Source: Collinsella aerofaciens
GTDB lineage: Bacteria > Actinomycetota > Coriobacteriia > Coriobacteriales > Coriobacteriaceae
Assembly (NCBI RefSeq): GCF_028209395.1
Contig: NZ_JAQLDQ010000003.1
Span: 1 to 64,000, forward strand
Length of the DNA stretch: 64,000 nucleotides
Reading direction: 5' to 3'
Part shown: piece by piece, positions 1-7,977 of the stretch
How the letters are laid out: each line of letters opens with the position of its first letter
How positions within the stretch are numbered: position 1 is the first letter of the stretch
Position numbers and translations under genes: made by a program
Notes under the pieces: model-generated
Databases searched by the model: none
What the model was told of the DNA's origin: nothing
What the model saw: only the letters and a program-made list of their open reading frames with translations

Positions 1-2
1 GG

Positions 3-98
3 CGTGTTGGCACCACCAGCGTAGTGGCGGCGGGGAGGCACGGTGGCCATTATTCGGTGACCGGGATTGGTCAAAATCGTTTGACTATTAGCGGCTAA
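3..98 (+). CDS. C-terminal end of an unidentified upstream gene
   Basis: From the window edge a frame stays open for about 31 codons and ends at TAA 96-98. The translated tail is glycine and histidine rich (GRHGGHYSVTGIGQNRLTI). I do not recognise the family. The open frame and plausible codon use suggest the end of a gene starting left of the window, but the stretch is too short to be sure. It is in the same frame as the next gene and is separated from it by this single stop codon. Confidence 0.3.
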   Translation, partial: RVGTTSVVAAGRHGGHYSVTGIGQNRLTISG

Positions 99-155
99 AA
101 TCGCCCGGCGCTAACAACGGCGTTTGATCCGTTTGAGGAGCGGCCGTTCTGCGCG

Positions 156-1241
156 GTGGATAGCCTGGTCTTTGCGTGGCTGTCCTATTTGCGTTTGCCG
201 GGTGATATGGCGGAGCTGACGAACTGGCAGGGCCTAGACGTACGCGAGCTGCTGCGTGCCGAGTGCTACCGGGACATGATTGACGACTTGTGGGACCCGG
301 AAGGGAGCAGGGCCTTGTTGGAGGCCGTGGCAGCAAGTCCTCGCTACCGCGGCGTGCACGTTTGCGGCTATCGTGCCGTGAGCGATGTGGTGGCGACGGA
401 GCAGTTTGCAGCCATGGCGTTCCGGTTTCCGGCGGGGTTTAGCTATCTTTCCTTCCGGGGGACCGACAGTACGATTGTGGGCTGGAAAGAGGACTTTAAC
501 ATGGCGTTCCGGTGTCCTGTGCCGGCCCAGGAATCCGCGGCGCGCTATGTGGACGAGGCGGCGGATGCGATTGACGGGCCGCTTTTGTGCGGAGGTCATT
601 CCAAGGGTGGAAACCTTGCGGTGTACGGTGCGGCAATGTGCTCCGATGTCGCCCGTGAGCGAATCGAACGGGCGTATTCTCATGATGGTCCGGGCTTCGT
701 CGAGGAGTTTCTGAACGGCAACGCCTTTGCCGGTCTTTCCGGTCGAATCGACAAGACGCTTCCTCGGTCGTCGATCTTTGGCATGATGTTCGAGACACAG
801 GAGGACTATGCCATCGTTGAGAGCACCGAGTTCAGCCTGCTGCAGCACAATCCCTTTAGCTGGGTGGTTGATGGTCGCGACTTCGTGTACTGTGAGCGCC
901 TGTCCGCCGGTGCTCGATACGTTGATGGTTCCATTCGCGAGATGCTGCTTGCAGTGTCGCCTAGCGAGCGCGAGCGTTTTGTAGATGCGTTGTTCTCCGT
1001 GTTTGAGGCTACGGGTGCCGAGCGGTTTGCGGATATCGCTGGGAATCTGCGCGAGAGCCTGCCCGTGATGCTCCAGGCTGCACAAGACTTTGACAAGGAT
1101 ACACGACGTTTTGTCTCGCAGACCATCGTGGCAATCCTTAAATGCGCACTGCTGCCCAAACGCCCTCAGATCGACATGCCCGCTGCCGGCAAGAGTTTGG
1201 CAGAACAGCTCGAGGCTTGGCAGTCCGAGCTCCTGCGCTAG
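156..1241 (+). CDS. Mbeg1-like / DUF2974 alpha/beta-hydrolase-fold protein
   Basis: A 361-residue protein resembling the Mbeg1/DUF2974 family of lipase-like proteins. Residues 147-152 read GHSKGG, a nucleophile elbow with Ser149 as predicted nucleophile. The stretch FRGTDSTIVGWKEDF (100-114) matches the oxyanion-side motif of class 3-type lipases. No signal peptide or membrane segment is visible, so it is probably cytosolic. The only usable start after stop 96-98 is GTG at 156. Family-like sequence (DPFEERPFCAVDSLVFAWL) already begins upstream of that GTG, so the N-terminus may be truncated or misjudged. Substrate is unknown; family assignment is fairly secure, activity is not. Confidence 0.75.
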   Translation: MDSLVFAWLSYLRLPGDMAELTNWQGLDVRELLRAECYRDMIDDLWDPEGSRALLEAVAASPRYRGVHVCGYRAVSDVVATEQFAAMAFRFPAGFSYLSFRGTDSTIVGWKEDFNMAFRCPVPAQESAARYVDEAADAIDGPLLCGGHSKGGNLAVYGAAMCSDVARERIERAYSHDGPGFVEEFLNGNAFAGLSGRIDKTLPRSSIFGMMFETQEDYAIVESTEFSLLQHNPFSWVVDGRDFVYCERLSAGARYVDGSIREMLLAVSPSERERFVDALFSVFEATGAERFADIAGNLRESLPVMLQAAQDFDKDTRRFVSQTIVAILKCALLPKRPQIDMPAAGKSLAEQLEAWQSELLR

Positions 1242-1343
1242 CCATTGGTGCAAAGCAGCCTGTCCCCGATGCGCCAATCTTCGATGCGCCTGGGGCGGGC
1301 TCGACCGCTATACTGGTTCGTGCCGAAATCGATCTAGAACGGA

Positions 1344-2357
1344 ATGCCGTATATGAAAATCAATCACGCGATCCTGCATATCCTGGACTTTGACTCTGCC
1401 GTCAACGTCATGAGCCAGCGCGAGCTCGATATCGAGAGCCGTACCGTGCGCAACTTCGTGACCACGCATCTGCGCCGCGCGCGTACCTCGGCCGACAATA
1501 AACGCGCCACGTTTGCCGAGAACTCAGCGTTTGGCGGCGAGCTCAAGGGCTATTTCTTTGGCGAGCGCGAGTTCGTGGACCTGTCGCAGCAGATTGCGGA
1601 GTTTATCTCCTCCGAGCTCACCAAAGCCGAGAAAGCCGAGTCCACCGACGTACTCGTGGCCGATTTTGACGACGATGAGGATGCCCGCTGGTTTGCCGTG
1701 ATGCTGCTGGGCTCCAAGCAGGCTTTTATGCACGAAGTGGGCCGCGAGGAGGGGGAGGTGCGCAACGACATCGCGCGCCACTACGCCATTCTGCCAAACC
1801 CCTCGCAAAAGGTGCCGAGCTATGCCATCGTGCGCGCGAGTACCATGGAGATCGGCTACGTGGACAAGAAGCGCAAGATTGCCGGCGAGGATCGTATGCT
1901 CATTCCCGACGGCCTGCTGCAGTGCGACACGGGCGTATCGGGCAAGGAGGTCATCGACACCGTGACGCGTGTGGTCGAGGAAGTCGCCGAGGAGCACGGT
2001 GCCAACACGGCTGTAGCGCTCGCTAAGGTTAAGGCTGCCGTTGCCGAGAAGGTTGAGGATGACGAGGAGCTGCCGCCTTGGGATATCGTCGATGAGGTCT
2101 TTGAGGACGAACCGGTTATCAAGGAGAGCGTGCGCGCGGCACTGACCGAGGAGAAGGTGCCTGAGCGTGTGCCCGTGGAGCGCAAACAGGTCGAACGCGC
2201 GGCGGTGCGCAATCATAAGATCCGTACCGACACGGGTATCGAGATCAGCTTCCCGGCCGAGATGGGTTCGAACTCCGAATACATCGAGTTCGTCAACGAG
2301 CCCAACGGCCTCATCTCCATCGAGCTCAAAAACATCGGCAGCATCGAGAATCGATAA
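1344..2357 (+). CDS. Nucleoid-associated protein, NdpA/YejK-like
   Basis: A 337-residue protein resembling the 37-kDa nucleoid-associated family (NdpA/YejK). It begins MKINHAILHILDF at residue 4, the usual family opening. The middle holds the SYAIVRASTMEIGYVDKKRKIAGEDRM region, and the C-terminus is rich in acidic and basic residues. Family members bind the nucleoid, with no known catalytic activity. ATG 1344 and ATG 1353 are both possible starts; the Shine-Dalgarno sequence is weak for either. It stands alone, followed directly by a strong terminator. Soluble, no membrane segments. Family call good, biological role poorly known. Confidence 0.8.
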   Translation: MPYMKINHAILHILDFDSAVNVMSQRELDIESRTVRNFVTTHLRRARTSADNKRATFAENSAFGGELKGYFFGEREFVDLSQQIAEFISSELTKAEKAESTDVLVADFDDDEDARWFAVMLLGSKQAFMHEVGREEGEVRNDIARHYAILPNPSQKVPSYAIVRASTMEIGYVDKKRKIAGEDRMLIPDGLLQCDTGVSGKEVIDTVTRVVEEVAEEHGANTAVALAKVKAAVAEKVEDDEELPPWDIVDEVFEDEPVIKESVRAALTEEKVPERVPVERKQVERAAVRNHKIRTDTGIEISFPAEMGSNSEYIEFVNEPNGLISIELKNIGSIENR

Positions 2358-2382
2358 ACTGCGCTTGGACGCTGTGGAAAAC

Positions 2383-2416
2383 AAAGGCCGAAACCCTTCG
2401 GGACTTCGGCCTTTTT
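2383..2416 (+). terminator. Rho-independent terminator after the nucleoid-associated gene
   Basis: AAAGGCCGAA pairs with TTCGGCCTTT around a short CCCTTCGGGA loop region, followed by a T-rich run. It lies 25 bases after the stop codon and faces the end of the dap operon on the other strand. Confidence 0.85.
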
Positions 2417-2440
2417 GTTTTCGGCTTGGTCGCTGACATT

Positions 2441-2607
2441 GCGCCGTAGGTTGAGCATACGCCAGCGAAAACGCCCCTAGGCGAGCAAGGTGACGCGAAA
2501 GAGGAGGGCATTGACCTTCTGGTCATGCCCGACGATTGAACGTCAGATTGCCGCCTAGGGGCGTTTGCAGCGTCGACCTGTTACGCGGTTTGGTAAAACC
2601 GCGTAAC
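2441..2607 (-). repeat. 167-bp structured intergenic element, copy A
   Basis: This element starts immediately after the dapH stop on the same (minus) strand and matches 47350-47516 over exactly 167 bp. Three paired regions are visible on the minus strand. Hairpin I (2580-2607) has a 12-bp stem and TACC loop. A long stem II pairs 2552-2565 with 2470-2483 (14 bp, perfect). Hairpin III (2506-2530) is nested inside stem II. In the other copy the stem bases differ but pairing is kept, while single-stranded parts (for example GGCAATCTGACGTTCAATCG) are identical. It may be an RNA structure or a non-autonomous mobile palindrome. No protein-coding role is supported. Confidence 0.8.
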
Positions 2608-2608
2608 C

Positions 2609-3328
2609 CTACAGCTTGCGCAGACCTTCCTCGAGACCGGTCTTGCTGTCGGTCTGGGCATCGCGCATCTTGATGACGCGGGCGGGAACGCCAGCCACGA
2701 CGGCACCGGCGGGGACGTCCTCGATGCATACGGCGCCGGCGGCAACGACGGCGCCCTTGCCCACGCGCACACCCTCCAGGACCACGGCGTTGGCGCCGAT
2801 CATGACGTCGTCTTCGATGATGACGGGCGTGGCGCTGGCGGGCTCCACGACACCTGCCAGCACGGTGCCGGCGCCGATGTGGCAGTTCTTACCCACGGTG
2901 GCGCGGCCACCCAACACGGCGCCCATGTCGATCATGGAGCCTTCGCCAATGACGGAGCCGATGTTGATGATGGCACCCATCATGATGACGGCGCGGTCGC
3001 CGATCTCGACGCGGTCACGGATGATCGCGCCCGGTTCGATGCGGGCGTTGATGCCCTTGAGGTCGAGCATGGGCACGGCGGAGTTGCGGCAGTCATTCTC
3101 GACGTCGTAGTAGTCGATGGAGTCGGCATTGGCATCGAGGATGGCCTTGAGTTCATCCCAGTCGCCAAAGACGGTCTTCCCACGACGACCGCCGTAGACG
3201 TGTGCGTTGCCCCACTGGACCTTCATGCCCGGCTTCTCGCGCACGTACAGTTTGACGGGCGTCTTTTTGGGCGCGGTGGCGATGTAGTTGATAATCTCCT
3301 GTGCATCCATCTCGGCTGCGTTACTCAT
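2609..3328 (-). CDS. dapH: Tetrahydrodipicolinate N-acetyltransferase DapH
   Basis: A 239-residue enzyme that acetylates tetrahydrodipicolinate with acetyl-CoA, the entry to the acetyl branch of DAP/lysine synthesis. The N-terminal domain (about 1-90) is the DapH-specific region. The rest is a left-handed beta helix of hexapeptide repeats, seen as runs such as [20 protein letters not shown], ending with the hexapeptide-family tail [16 protein letters not shown]. Length is normal. The start has AGGAG well placed upstream. It is the last gene of the minus-strand operon lysA-dapA, dapB, dapH, 39 bases after dapB. The structured repeat follows its stop directly. Confidence 0.95.
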   Translation of the reverse strand: MSNAAEMDAQEIINYIATAPKKTPVKLYVREKPGMKVQWGNAHVYGGRRGKTVFGDWDELKAILDANADSIDYYDVENDCRNSAVPMLDLKGINARIEPGAIIRDRVEIGDRAVIMMGAIINIGSVIGEGSMIDMGAVLGGRATVGKNCHIGAGTVLAGVVEPASATPVIIEDDVMIGANAVVLEGVRVGKGAVVAAGAVCIEDVPAGAVVAGVPARVIKMRDAQTDSKTGLEEGLRKL

Positions 3329-3367
3329 ATGCTGTTTCTCCTTTGCGTGGATACGGTTGATATCTGG

Positions 3368-4108
3368 TTAGGCAAACATGACCTGGTCGAAGGTGTAGAA
3401 GCCGGGGTCGCGGGTGACGAGCTTCTGGGCGGCGGCCAGGGCGCCGTTGACAAAGATCTGGCGGCTCGTGGCACGGTGTGTAAGCGTGACTTCCTCGTCC
3501 TGGCCAAAGAAGCTCACCTCGTGCACGCCGGCGACGGTGCCGCCGCGCAGCGAGTGTATACCGATTTCCTTGGGGTCGCGCACGCCGCACATGCCCTCGC
3601 GGCCATAGACGGGGTGGTAGCCTGCCTCGGGTTCGGCCTCAACTACGGCGTCGAGCAGCAACTTGGCAGTGCCGCTGGGGGCGTCAACCTTTTGGTTGTG
3701 GTGCGTCTCGACAATCTCGCAGTCAAAGCCGGGCAGCTCGCGTGTGGCCTGTGCTACCAGATGACGCAGGGCTGCGATACCGATGGAGTAATTGCCGGAG
3801 TGCATGACGCGGGCGTTCTGACCCAGCTCACGCAGGCGGTCCATCTGATCGGGTGTGTAGCCCGTGGTGCCGGAAACGAGTGCGGCGCCCGTGCGCTCGA
3901 CATAGGCGACGACGGCATCGAAGGTCGCAACGTTCGAGAAGTCGATGATGACGTCGGCTGCCGGTGCGCTCTCGAGCTCGGACAGATCAAAACCGATCTG
4001 GGCGACGATATCAAAAACGGGCTGACCGGCGGCGTCGACAACGCCCTCGGCGGTGGTGCGGATGAGCGAGCCCATGCGGCCCGTTCCCATAATGACGGTC
4101 TTAATCAA
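3368..4108 (-). CDS. dapB: 4-hydroxy-tetrahydrodipicolinate reductase DapB
   Basis: A 246-residue NAD(P)H-dependent reductase acting after DapA in the lysine/DAP pathway. The N-terminal Rossmann loop reads VIMGTGRMGS. The catalytic-site region contains ETHHNQKVDAPSGTA, with the His pair and Lys expected for the family. Translation starts at TTG (4108), which overlaps the stop of the preceding lysA-dapA frame by 8 bases (TTGATTAA). A GGGAG ribosome site lies 9 bases upstream, pointing to translational coupling. Cytosolic homotetramer in known relatives. Assignment is firm. Confidence 0.95.
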   Translation of the reverse strand: MIKTVIMGTGRMGSLIRTTAEGVVDAAGQPVFDIVAQIGFDLSELESAPAADVIIDFSNVATFDAVVAYVERTGAALVSGTTGYTPDQMDRLRELGQNARVMHSGNYSIGIAALRHLVAQATRELPGFDCEIVETHHNQKVDAPSGTAKLLLDAVVEAEPEAGYHPVYGREGMCGVRDPKEIGIHSLRGGTVAGVHEVSFFGQDEEVTLTHRATSRQIFVNGALAAAQKLVTRDPGFYTFDQVMFA

Positions 4109-4991
4109 GCAGACCAGCTCCCTTCAGAGCATCGGTAAGTGCAGCGCGCGTGTCGTTGGCCATGGGGCATAGCGGCATGCGGTAGTTTGCCTCGATCATA
4201 CCCATCTGAGCGAGCGCTTCTTTAACGGGGATGGGGTTGACCTCACTAAAGAGGGCGTTGATGAGCGGCTGGCCGGCAATTTGGATGTCGCGGGCACGTG
4301 CCACGTCACCGTCCAGATAGGCACGGCACATGTCATGCACGAGCTGCGGCTGAACGTCGGCCCACACGCTGATGGTGCCCGAGGCGCCCAGGCTCATGAG
4401 CGGCACGGTGAGCGCGTCCTCGCCCGAGTACATGCGGAAGTCGTCGGACAGCAGGTGGGCAATCTTGGCCGCGTAGGCGACGTTGCCCGAGGCTTCCTTA
4501 ATACCCATGATGTTGGGGTGTGCGGCCAAGCGCTCAACGTTGCGCTCGCTGATGCTGCAGCCGCAGCGGCCGGGGATGTTGTACAGGATGCAGGGGATGT
4601 CCACGGCGTCGGCGACGGTCTTAAAGTGCCGATAGATACCCTCTTCATTGGACTTGTTGTAGTAGGGGGTGATGAGCAGTAGGCCGTCGGCTCCCAAGCC
4701 CTGGTAGGTGAGCGACTTGGTGAGCATGGTTTGCGTGGAGTTGGAGCCCGAGCCGGCGATGACGGGGATGCGTCCTGCAACTTGCTTGACCACTGCGGCG
4801 ACAACGGAGTTGTCCTCGTCATCGGTCATCGTGGCGCTCTCGCCGGTGGTGCCCAGGGTGAGGATGGCGTCGGTGCCGTTTTGCAGGTGGAAATCGATAA
4901 GGCGCTCGAGTGCGTCAAAGTCGACACTGCCGTCCTTTTTAAATGGCGTGACGAGGGCGACGATCGAGCCCTCGAGGTTGCGGACATCCAT
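4101..4991 (-). CDS. dapA: DapA part with its own internal ribosome site and start
   Basis: From the internal ATG at 4991 the frame gives 296 residues, the usual length of 4-hydroxy-tetrahydrodipicolinate synthase, which condenses pyruvate with aspartate semialdehyde. In this numbering Thr48-Thr49 (TTGE), Tyr137 (YNIPGR) and Lys165 (IKEASGN) are the expected catalytic residues. AAGGAG at 4998-5003 stands six bases from the ATG, as good as any ribosome site in the operon, and is itself encoded inside the LysA C-terminal extension (AEAKEKN). So DapA may be made both as fusion and as free protein. Listed separately because the fused frame alone would hide it. Confidence 0.7.
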   Translation of the reverse strand: MDVRNLEGSIVALVTPFKKDGSVDFDALERLIDFHLQNGTDAILTLGTTGESATMTDDEDNSVVAAVVKQVAGRIPVIAGSGSNSTQTMLTKSLTYQGLGADGLLLITPYYNKSNEEGIYRHFKTVADAVDIPCILYNIPGRCGCSISERNVERLAAHPNIMGIKEASGNVAYAAKIAHLLSDDFRMYSGEDALTVPLMSLGASGTISVWADVQPQLVHDMCRAYLDGDVARARDIQIAGQPLINALFSEVNPIPVKEALAQMGMIEANYRMPLCPMANDTRAALTDALKGAGLLD

Positions 4992-6410
4992 ATTCTTCTC
5001 CTTCGCTTCTGCGATCTGGATGCGTTTGTTCCATTGGGCGGCGACGGCCAAGCATTTGTCCTGGGCGCGACGACGGGCGCTTTCGGCGCGCGACTTTGCC
5101 AGCAGCTCGCGGCCGCACGGCAGCACGTCGAGCGTGGCAAAGTAGTCGCCTGGGCGCTCGGCGCGACGAATGAGGTCTGCCGAGCCGTCGGGGCGCAGCA
5201 ATACCTCGGCGGAGCGCAGACGGCCGTTGTAGTTGTAGCCCATGGAGTAACCGTGCGCGCCGGTATCGTGAATCACGAGCACATCACCCATGTCGATCTG
5301 CGGCAGCTCGCGGTCGATGGCGAACTTATCGTTGTTCTCGCACAAGTTGCCCGTGATGTCATAGGTGTTCGTGACGGGCGCCGTGGCCTTGTCGGCGCCG
5401 CCCGGCTGACCCATCACCGTAATGTGGTGGTAGGCGCCATACATGGCAGGGCGAATCAAATCGACGGCGCTTGCATCGACACCGATATAGTCCTTGTAGA
5501 TCTGCTTCTCGTGGATAGCCTTGGTGACCAGGCAGCCGTAGGGGCCCATCATAAAGCGGCCCATCTCAGTGCAGATGGCCACATCGCCCATGCCGGCGGG
5601 AACCAGGATCTCGTCGTATGCCGCGTGTACTCCCTCGCCGATGGCGTGAATGTCGTTGGCCTGCTGCTCGGGCAGGTAGGGGATGCCGACGCCGCCGGAC
5701 AGATTGATGAAAGCGACGTGTGCGCCGGTCTCGCGCTCCAGGCGTACGGCAAGCTCAAAGAGGATGCGCGCGAGCTTGGGGTAGTAGTCGTTGGTGACGG
5801 TGTTGCTGGCAAGGAATGCGTGGATGCCAAAGTCCTCGGCGCCCTTGGCCTTGAGCATGCGGAAGGCCTCGAAGAGTTGCTCGGTGGTCATACCATATTT
5901 GGAGTCGCCCGGGTTGTCCATGATGCCATTGGAGAGCTGGAACAGACCGCCTGGATTAAAGCGGCAGCTGACCGTCTTGGGGATGGGCCCCGCAACGCGC
6001 TCAAAGAACTCGATGTGGCTGATGTCGTCAAAGTTGACGATGGCACCCAGCTTGTCGGCGAGCTCAAAGTCGGCAGCCGGCGTATCGTTGGACGAGAACA
6101 TGATGCCGTGTCCCGTGATACCCAGCGAGCGGGCGATCATGAGCTCGGTATAGCTCGAGCAGTCGCAGCCGCAGCCGTATTCGTTGAGAATGGAGATGAG
6201 CGCCGGGTTGGGGTTGGCCTTGACGGCAAAGTATTCCTTAAAGCCCGGGTTCCATGCAAAGGCGTCGCGCACTTCTTGCATGTTGCGGCGGATGCCCGCC
6301 TCGTCGTATAGATGAAACGGCGTGGGGAACTGCTCGACGATATGCTCGAGTGTCTCCTTGTCCACAAACGGCTGCTTGGCCGCATATGCCTCGTTGGGGG
6401 TCAATGCCAT
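4101..6410 (-). CDS. lysA-dapA: LysA-DapA in one reading frame (DAP decarboxylase + dihydrodipicolinate synthase)
   Basis: A single uninterrupted frame of 769 codons. Residues 1-473 are a PLP-dependent diaminopimelate decarboxylase of the alanine-racemase-like fold, with FAVKANPNP (PLP Lys64), GGVGIPYLPEQ and GNLCENNDKFA. Residues 474-769 are a full-length DapA aldolase (TTGE, YNIPGR, Schiff-base Lys638 in MGIKEASGN). These enzymes are the last and first steps of the same pathway and are normally separate. No stop codon separates them, but AAGGAG six bases before ATG 4991 could also start free DapA. Start ATG 6410 is preceded by GCGAGG. First gene of the riboswitch-controlled dap operon. Confidence 0.85.
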   Translation of the reverse strand: MALTPNEAYAAKQPFVDKETLEHIVEQFPTPFHLYDEAGIRRNMQEVRDAFAWNPGFKEYFAVKANPNPALISILNEYGCGCDCSSYTELMIARSLGITGHGIMFSSNDTPAADFELADKLGAIVNFDDISHIEFFERVAGPIPKTVSCRFNPGGLFQLSNGIMDNPGDSKYGMTTEQLFEAFRMLKAKGAEDFGIHAFLASNTVTNDYYPKLARILFELAVRLERETGAHVAFINLSGGVGIPYLPEQQANDIHAIGEGVHAAYDEILVPAGMGDVAICTEMGRFMMGPYGCLVTKAIHEKQIYKDYIGVDASAVDLIRPAMYGAYHHITVMGQPGGADKATAPVTNTYDITGNLCENNDKFAIDRELPQIDMGDVLVIHDTGAHGYSMGYNYNGRLRSAEVLLRPDGSADLIRRAERPGDYFATLDVLPCGRELLAKSRAESARRRAQDKCLAVAAQWNKRIQIAEAKEKNMDVRNLEGSIVALVTPFKKDGSVDFDALERLIDFHLQNGTDAILTLGTTGESATMTDDEDNSVVAAVVKQVAGRIPVIAGSGSNSTQTMLTKSLTYQGLGADGLLLITPYYNKSNEEGIYRHFKTVADAVDIPCILYNIPGRCGCSISERNVERLAAHPNIMGIKEASGNVAYAAKIAHLLSDDFRMYSGEDALTVPLMSLGASGTISVWADVQPQLVHDMCRAYLDGDVARARDIQIAGQPLINALFSEVNPIPVKEALAQMGMIEANYRMPLCPMANDTRAALTDALKGAGLLD

Positions 6411-6423
6411 GTCCCGTAAACCT

Positions 6424-6488
6424 CGCTATCCAGACGGCGCCATCTGCGCATCGAATCCGCATAGCGTGGACCCCATGTCCGGATAGCG
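6424..6488 (-). promoter_or_regulatory. Stem ahead of lysA, likely riboswitch expression platform
   Basis: On the minus strand the 12-base arm at 6477-6488 pairs with 6424-6435 (one G-U pair). The 3' arm ends directly at the GCGAGG that would serve as ribosome site for lysA at 6410. No T-run follows, so control at translation start rather than termination is the simpler reading (inference). Confidence 0.55.
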
Positions 6489-6495
6489 CTCCCGC

Positions 6496-6642
6496 ATTGC
6501 TGCAGACAGTCCTGTGGGTGTTTCCCACAGGCCCACCAGGTTGTTCGTGCCCGAAAAACCCAGTTCGGCGGGTTTCGCCTCCCCACGGGGTCAAAGCCTG
6601 CCGGCTCGCCCGCGGCTCTTCGTGCCCGCGCCTCTATCAAGT
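6496..6642 (-). promoter_or_regulatory. Lysine riboswitch (L box) upstream of lysA-dapA-dapB-dapH
   Basis: Read on the minus strand, conserved lysine-aptamer blocks appear in order: GATAGAGGCGCG, GAAGAG, GGGGAGGCG...CGCCGAA, CTGGTGGGC, a hairpin CCTGTGGG-aaacaCCCACAGG and finally ACTGTC. This order and spacing match the known lysine riboswitch, and the location in front of lysine biosynthesis genes fits. Lysine binding would be expected to lower expression of the operon. The gap 6411-6789 otherwise holds the start region of the divergent deacetylase gene; no other gene is seen. Confidence 0.85.
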
Positions 6643-6789
6643 GGTAAAGACCCTATCACGTTGCACTTTACCAAACAAGAGTATTCGTATATAACGTTTA
6701 AAAAATGCAGGGATATGTTAGAAACAAGGGCGTCACAATTCTGCATCACAATATTGTGCGAATGGATATGCCCCATGGAAGGATCCTTT

Positions 6790-7977
6790 ATGACCGAGCT
6801 CCAAGAACTTCGTCGCTATCGTCGCGACCTGCATCGCATTCCGGAGCTCGATTTCGATCTTCCGCAAACCATTGCCTATATCGAGGGCGTGCTGGCACCG
6901 CTCACCTGCGAAGTGACCCATCCGTGCCCCAGCTGCGTCTGTGCTTTCTTCGACGCCGGCGTTGATGCCGCGCATGCCACGGCGATTCGCGCCGATATGG
7001 ACGCGCTGCCCATCGCGGAGGCGACGGGAGCAGCCTTTGCCTCGACCCATCCCGGCAAGATGCACGCTTGCGGACATGACGGACACATGGCCATGGCGCT
7101 TGCCGCCGCGACGTATGTCGACCGTACGATTCGCGAACAGCCGGGCGCCATTAGGCGCAACGTTCTTTTTGTGTTCCAGCCGGCCGAGGAAACGACCGGT
7201 GGTGCCAAGACGGTATGCGAGAGTGGTGTGTTCGAGCGCTATGGGGCCGACCGCATTTTTGGCTTCCATGTGTGGCCCGATCTGCCTGCCGGCACGTTGG
7301 CGAGTTGTTCCGGTCCGCTGCTGGCGCGTTCGAGCGAGACGCATATCCATATTCACGGTACGAGCATCCACATTGCTAAGACCTATGGTGTGCCGGTTGG
7401 GGAGTCGCACGATGCCGCGTTGGCGGCAGCTAAGTTTTTGGTTGCCGAGCGCGAGCTGATGGACGAGCTGGGCACCGACGAGCCCTGTATCGGCAAGTTT
7501 GGCCTGCTGCAGGCTGGCACCGTTTGCAACGCGGTGGCGGGGGAGGCCCATGTTGCCGGCAGCCTACGTGTGTTTACGGACGACATGTTCGACCGTGCGC
7601 GCGAAGGCGTACGCCGTGTGCTCGACGAGGCGTGCACCGCAACGGGCTGCACGTATGATCTTGACTTTGCCGAGGGCTATCCACCGGTCGATAACGACCC
7701 TGAGTTGTTTGCCTGCATTGCGCCTGCCTTGTCCGAGTTGCAACTTGTGGACGAGCCGCTGCTAATCGCCGAGGATTTCGCGTTCTATCAGCGCCATCTG
7801 CCGGGCGTGTTCTTCTTGCTGGGCACGGGCGTGCCGGAGGGTCAAGAAAACCCGAGTGATCCGGATGGCTGTCCCGCCTATGCCACGAGCGCTCTGCATA
7901 CCGATACCATGCTCTTTGACGAGGAAATTCTGCTCAAAGGCCTCGATGTCTACAAACGATTGCTTGACTTGGAGTGA
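6790..7977 (+). CDS. M20 amidohydrolase, candidate N-acetyl-DAP deacetylase
   Basis: A 395-residue zinc/manganese amidohydrolase of the M20D family (hippurate hydrolase / YkuR-like). Metal-site motifs are HACGHDGH (92-99) and PAEE (131-134). The frame is open further upstream, but ATG 6790 with GGAAGGA before it gives the normal N-terminus (TELQELRRYRRDLHRIPE). It is divergent from the dap operon that encodes DapH. The acetyl branch needs an N-acetyldiaminopimelate deacetylase, so the location supports that role; the family also includes N-acyl amino acid and IAA-conjugate hydrolases. Family certain, substrate inferred. Its end overlaps the next gene. Confidence 0.75.
   Translation: MTELQELRRYRRDLHRIPELDFDLPQTIAYIEGVLAPLTCEVTHPCPSCVCAFFDAGVDAAHATAIRADMDALPIAEATGAAFASTHPGKMHACGHDGHMAMALAAATYVDRTIREQPGAIRRNVLFVFQPAEETTGGAKTVCESGVFERYGADRIFGFHVWPDLPAGTLASCSGPLLARSSETHIHIHGTSIHIAKTYGVPVGESHDAALAAAKFLVAERELMDELGTDEPCIGKFGLLQAGTVCNAVAGEAHVAGSLRVFTDDMFDRAREGVRRVLDEACTATGCTYDLDFAEGYPPVDNDPELFACIAPALSELQLVDEPLLIAEDFAFYQRHLPGVFFLLGTGVPEGQENPSDPDGCPAYATSALHTDTMLFDEEILLKGLDVYKRLLDLE

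Noticed and set aside
2326..2526. Short protein frame in the 167-bp element (MPSSFxSPCS), also present in copy B
   Set aside because: Shared residues come from unpaired identical DNA; changes elsewhere follow base pairing rather than codons, and no ribosome site is present.
2879..4138. A 419-codon plus-strand open frame opposite dapH and dapB
   Set aside because: Same reason: it mirrors the hexapeptide-repeat and DapB coding sequence.
4731..6311. A 526-codon plus-strand open frame opposite lysA-dapA
   Set aside because: Antisense shadow of high-GC coding sequence, without family motifs or ribosome site.
6659..6693. TTGCAC...TATATA as promoter for the M20 deacetylase gene
   Set aside because: The spacing is about 21 bases, too long for a normal promoter; several other weak matches exist, so no call was made.
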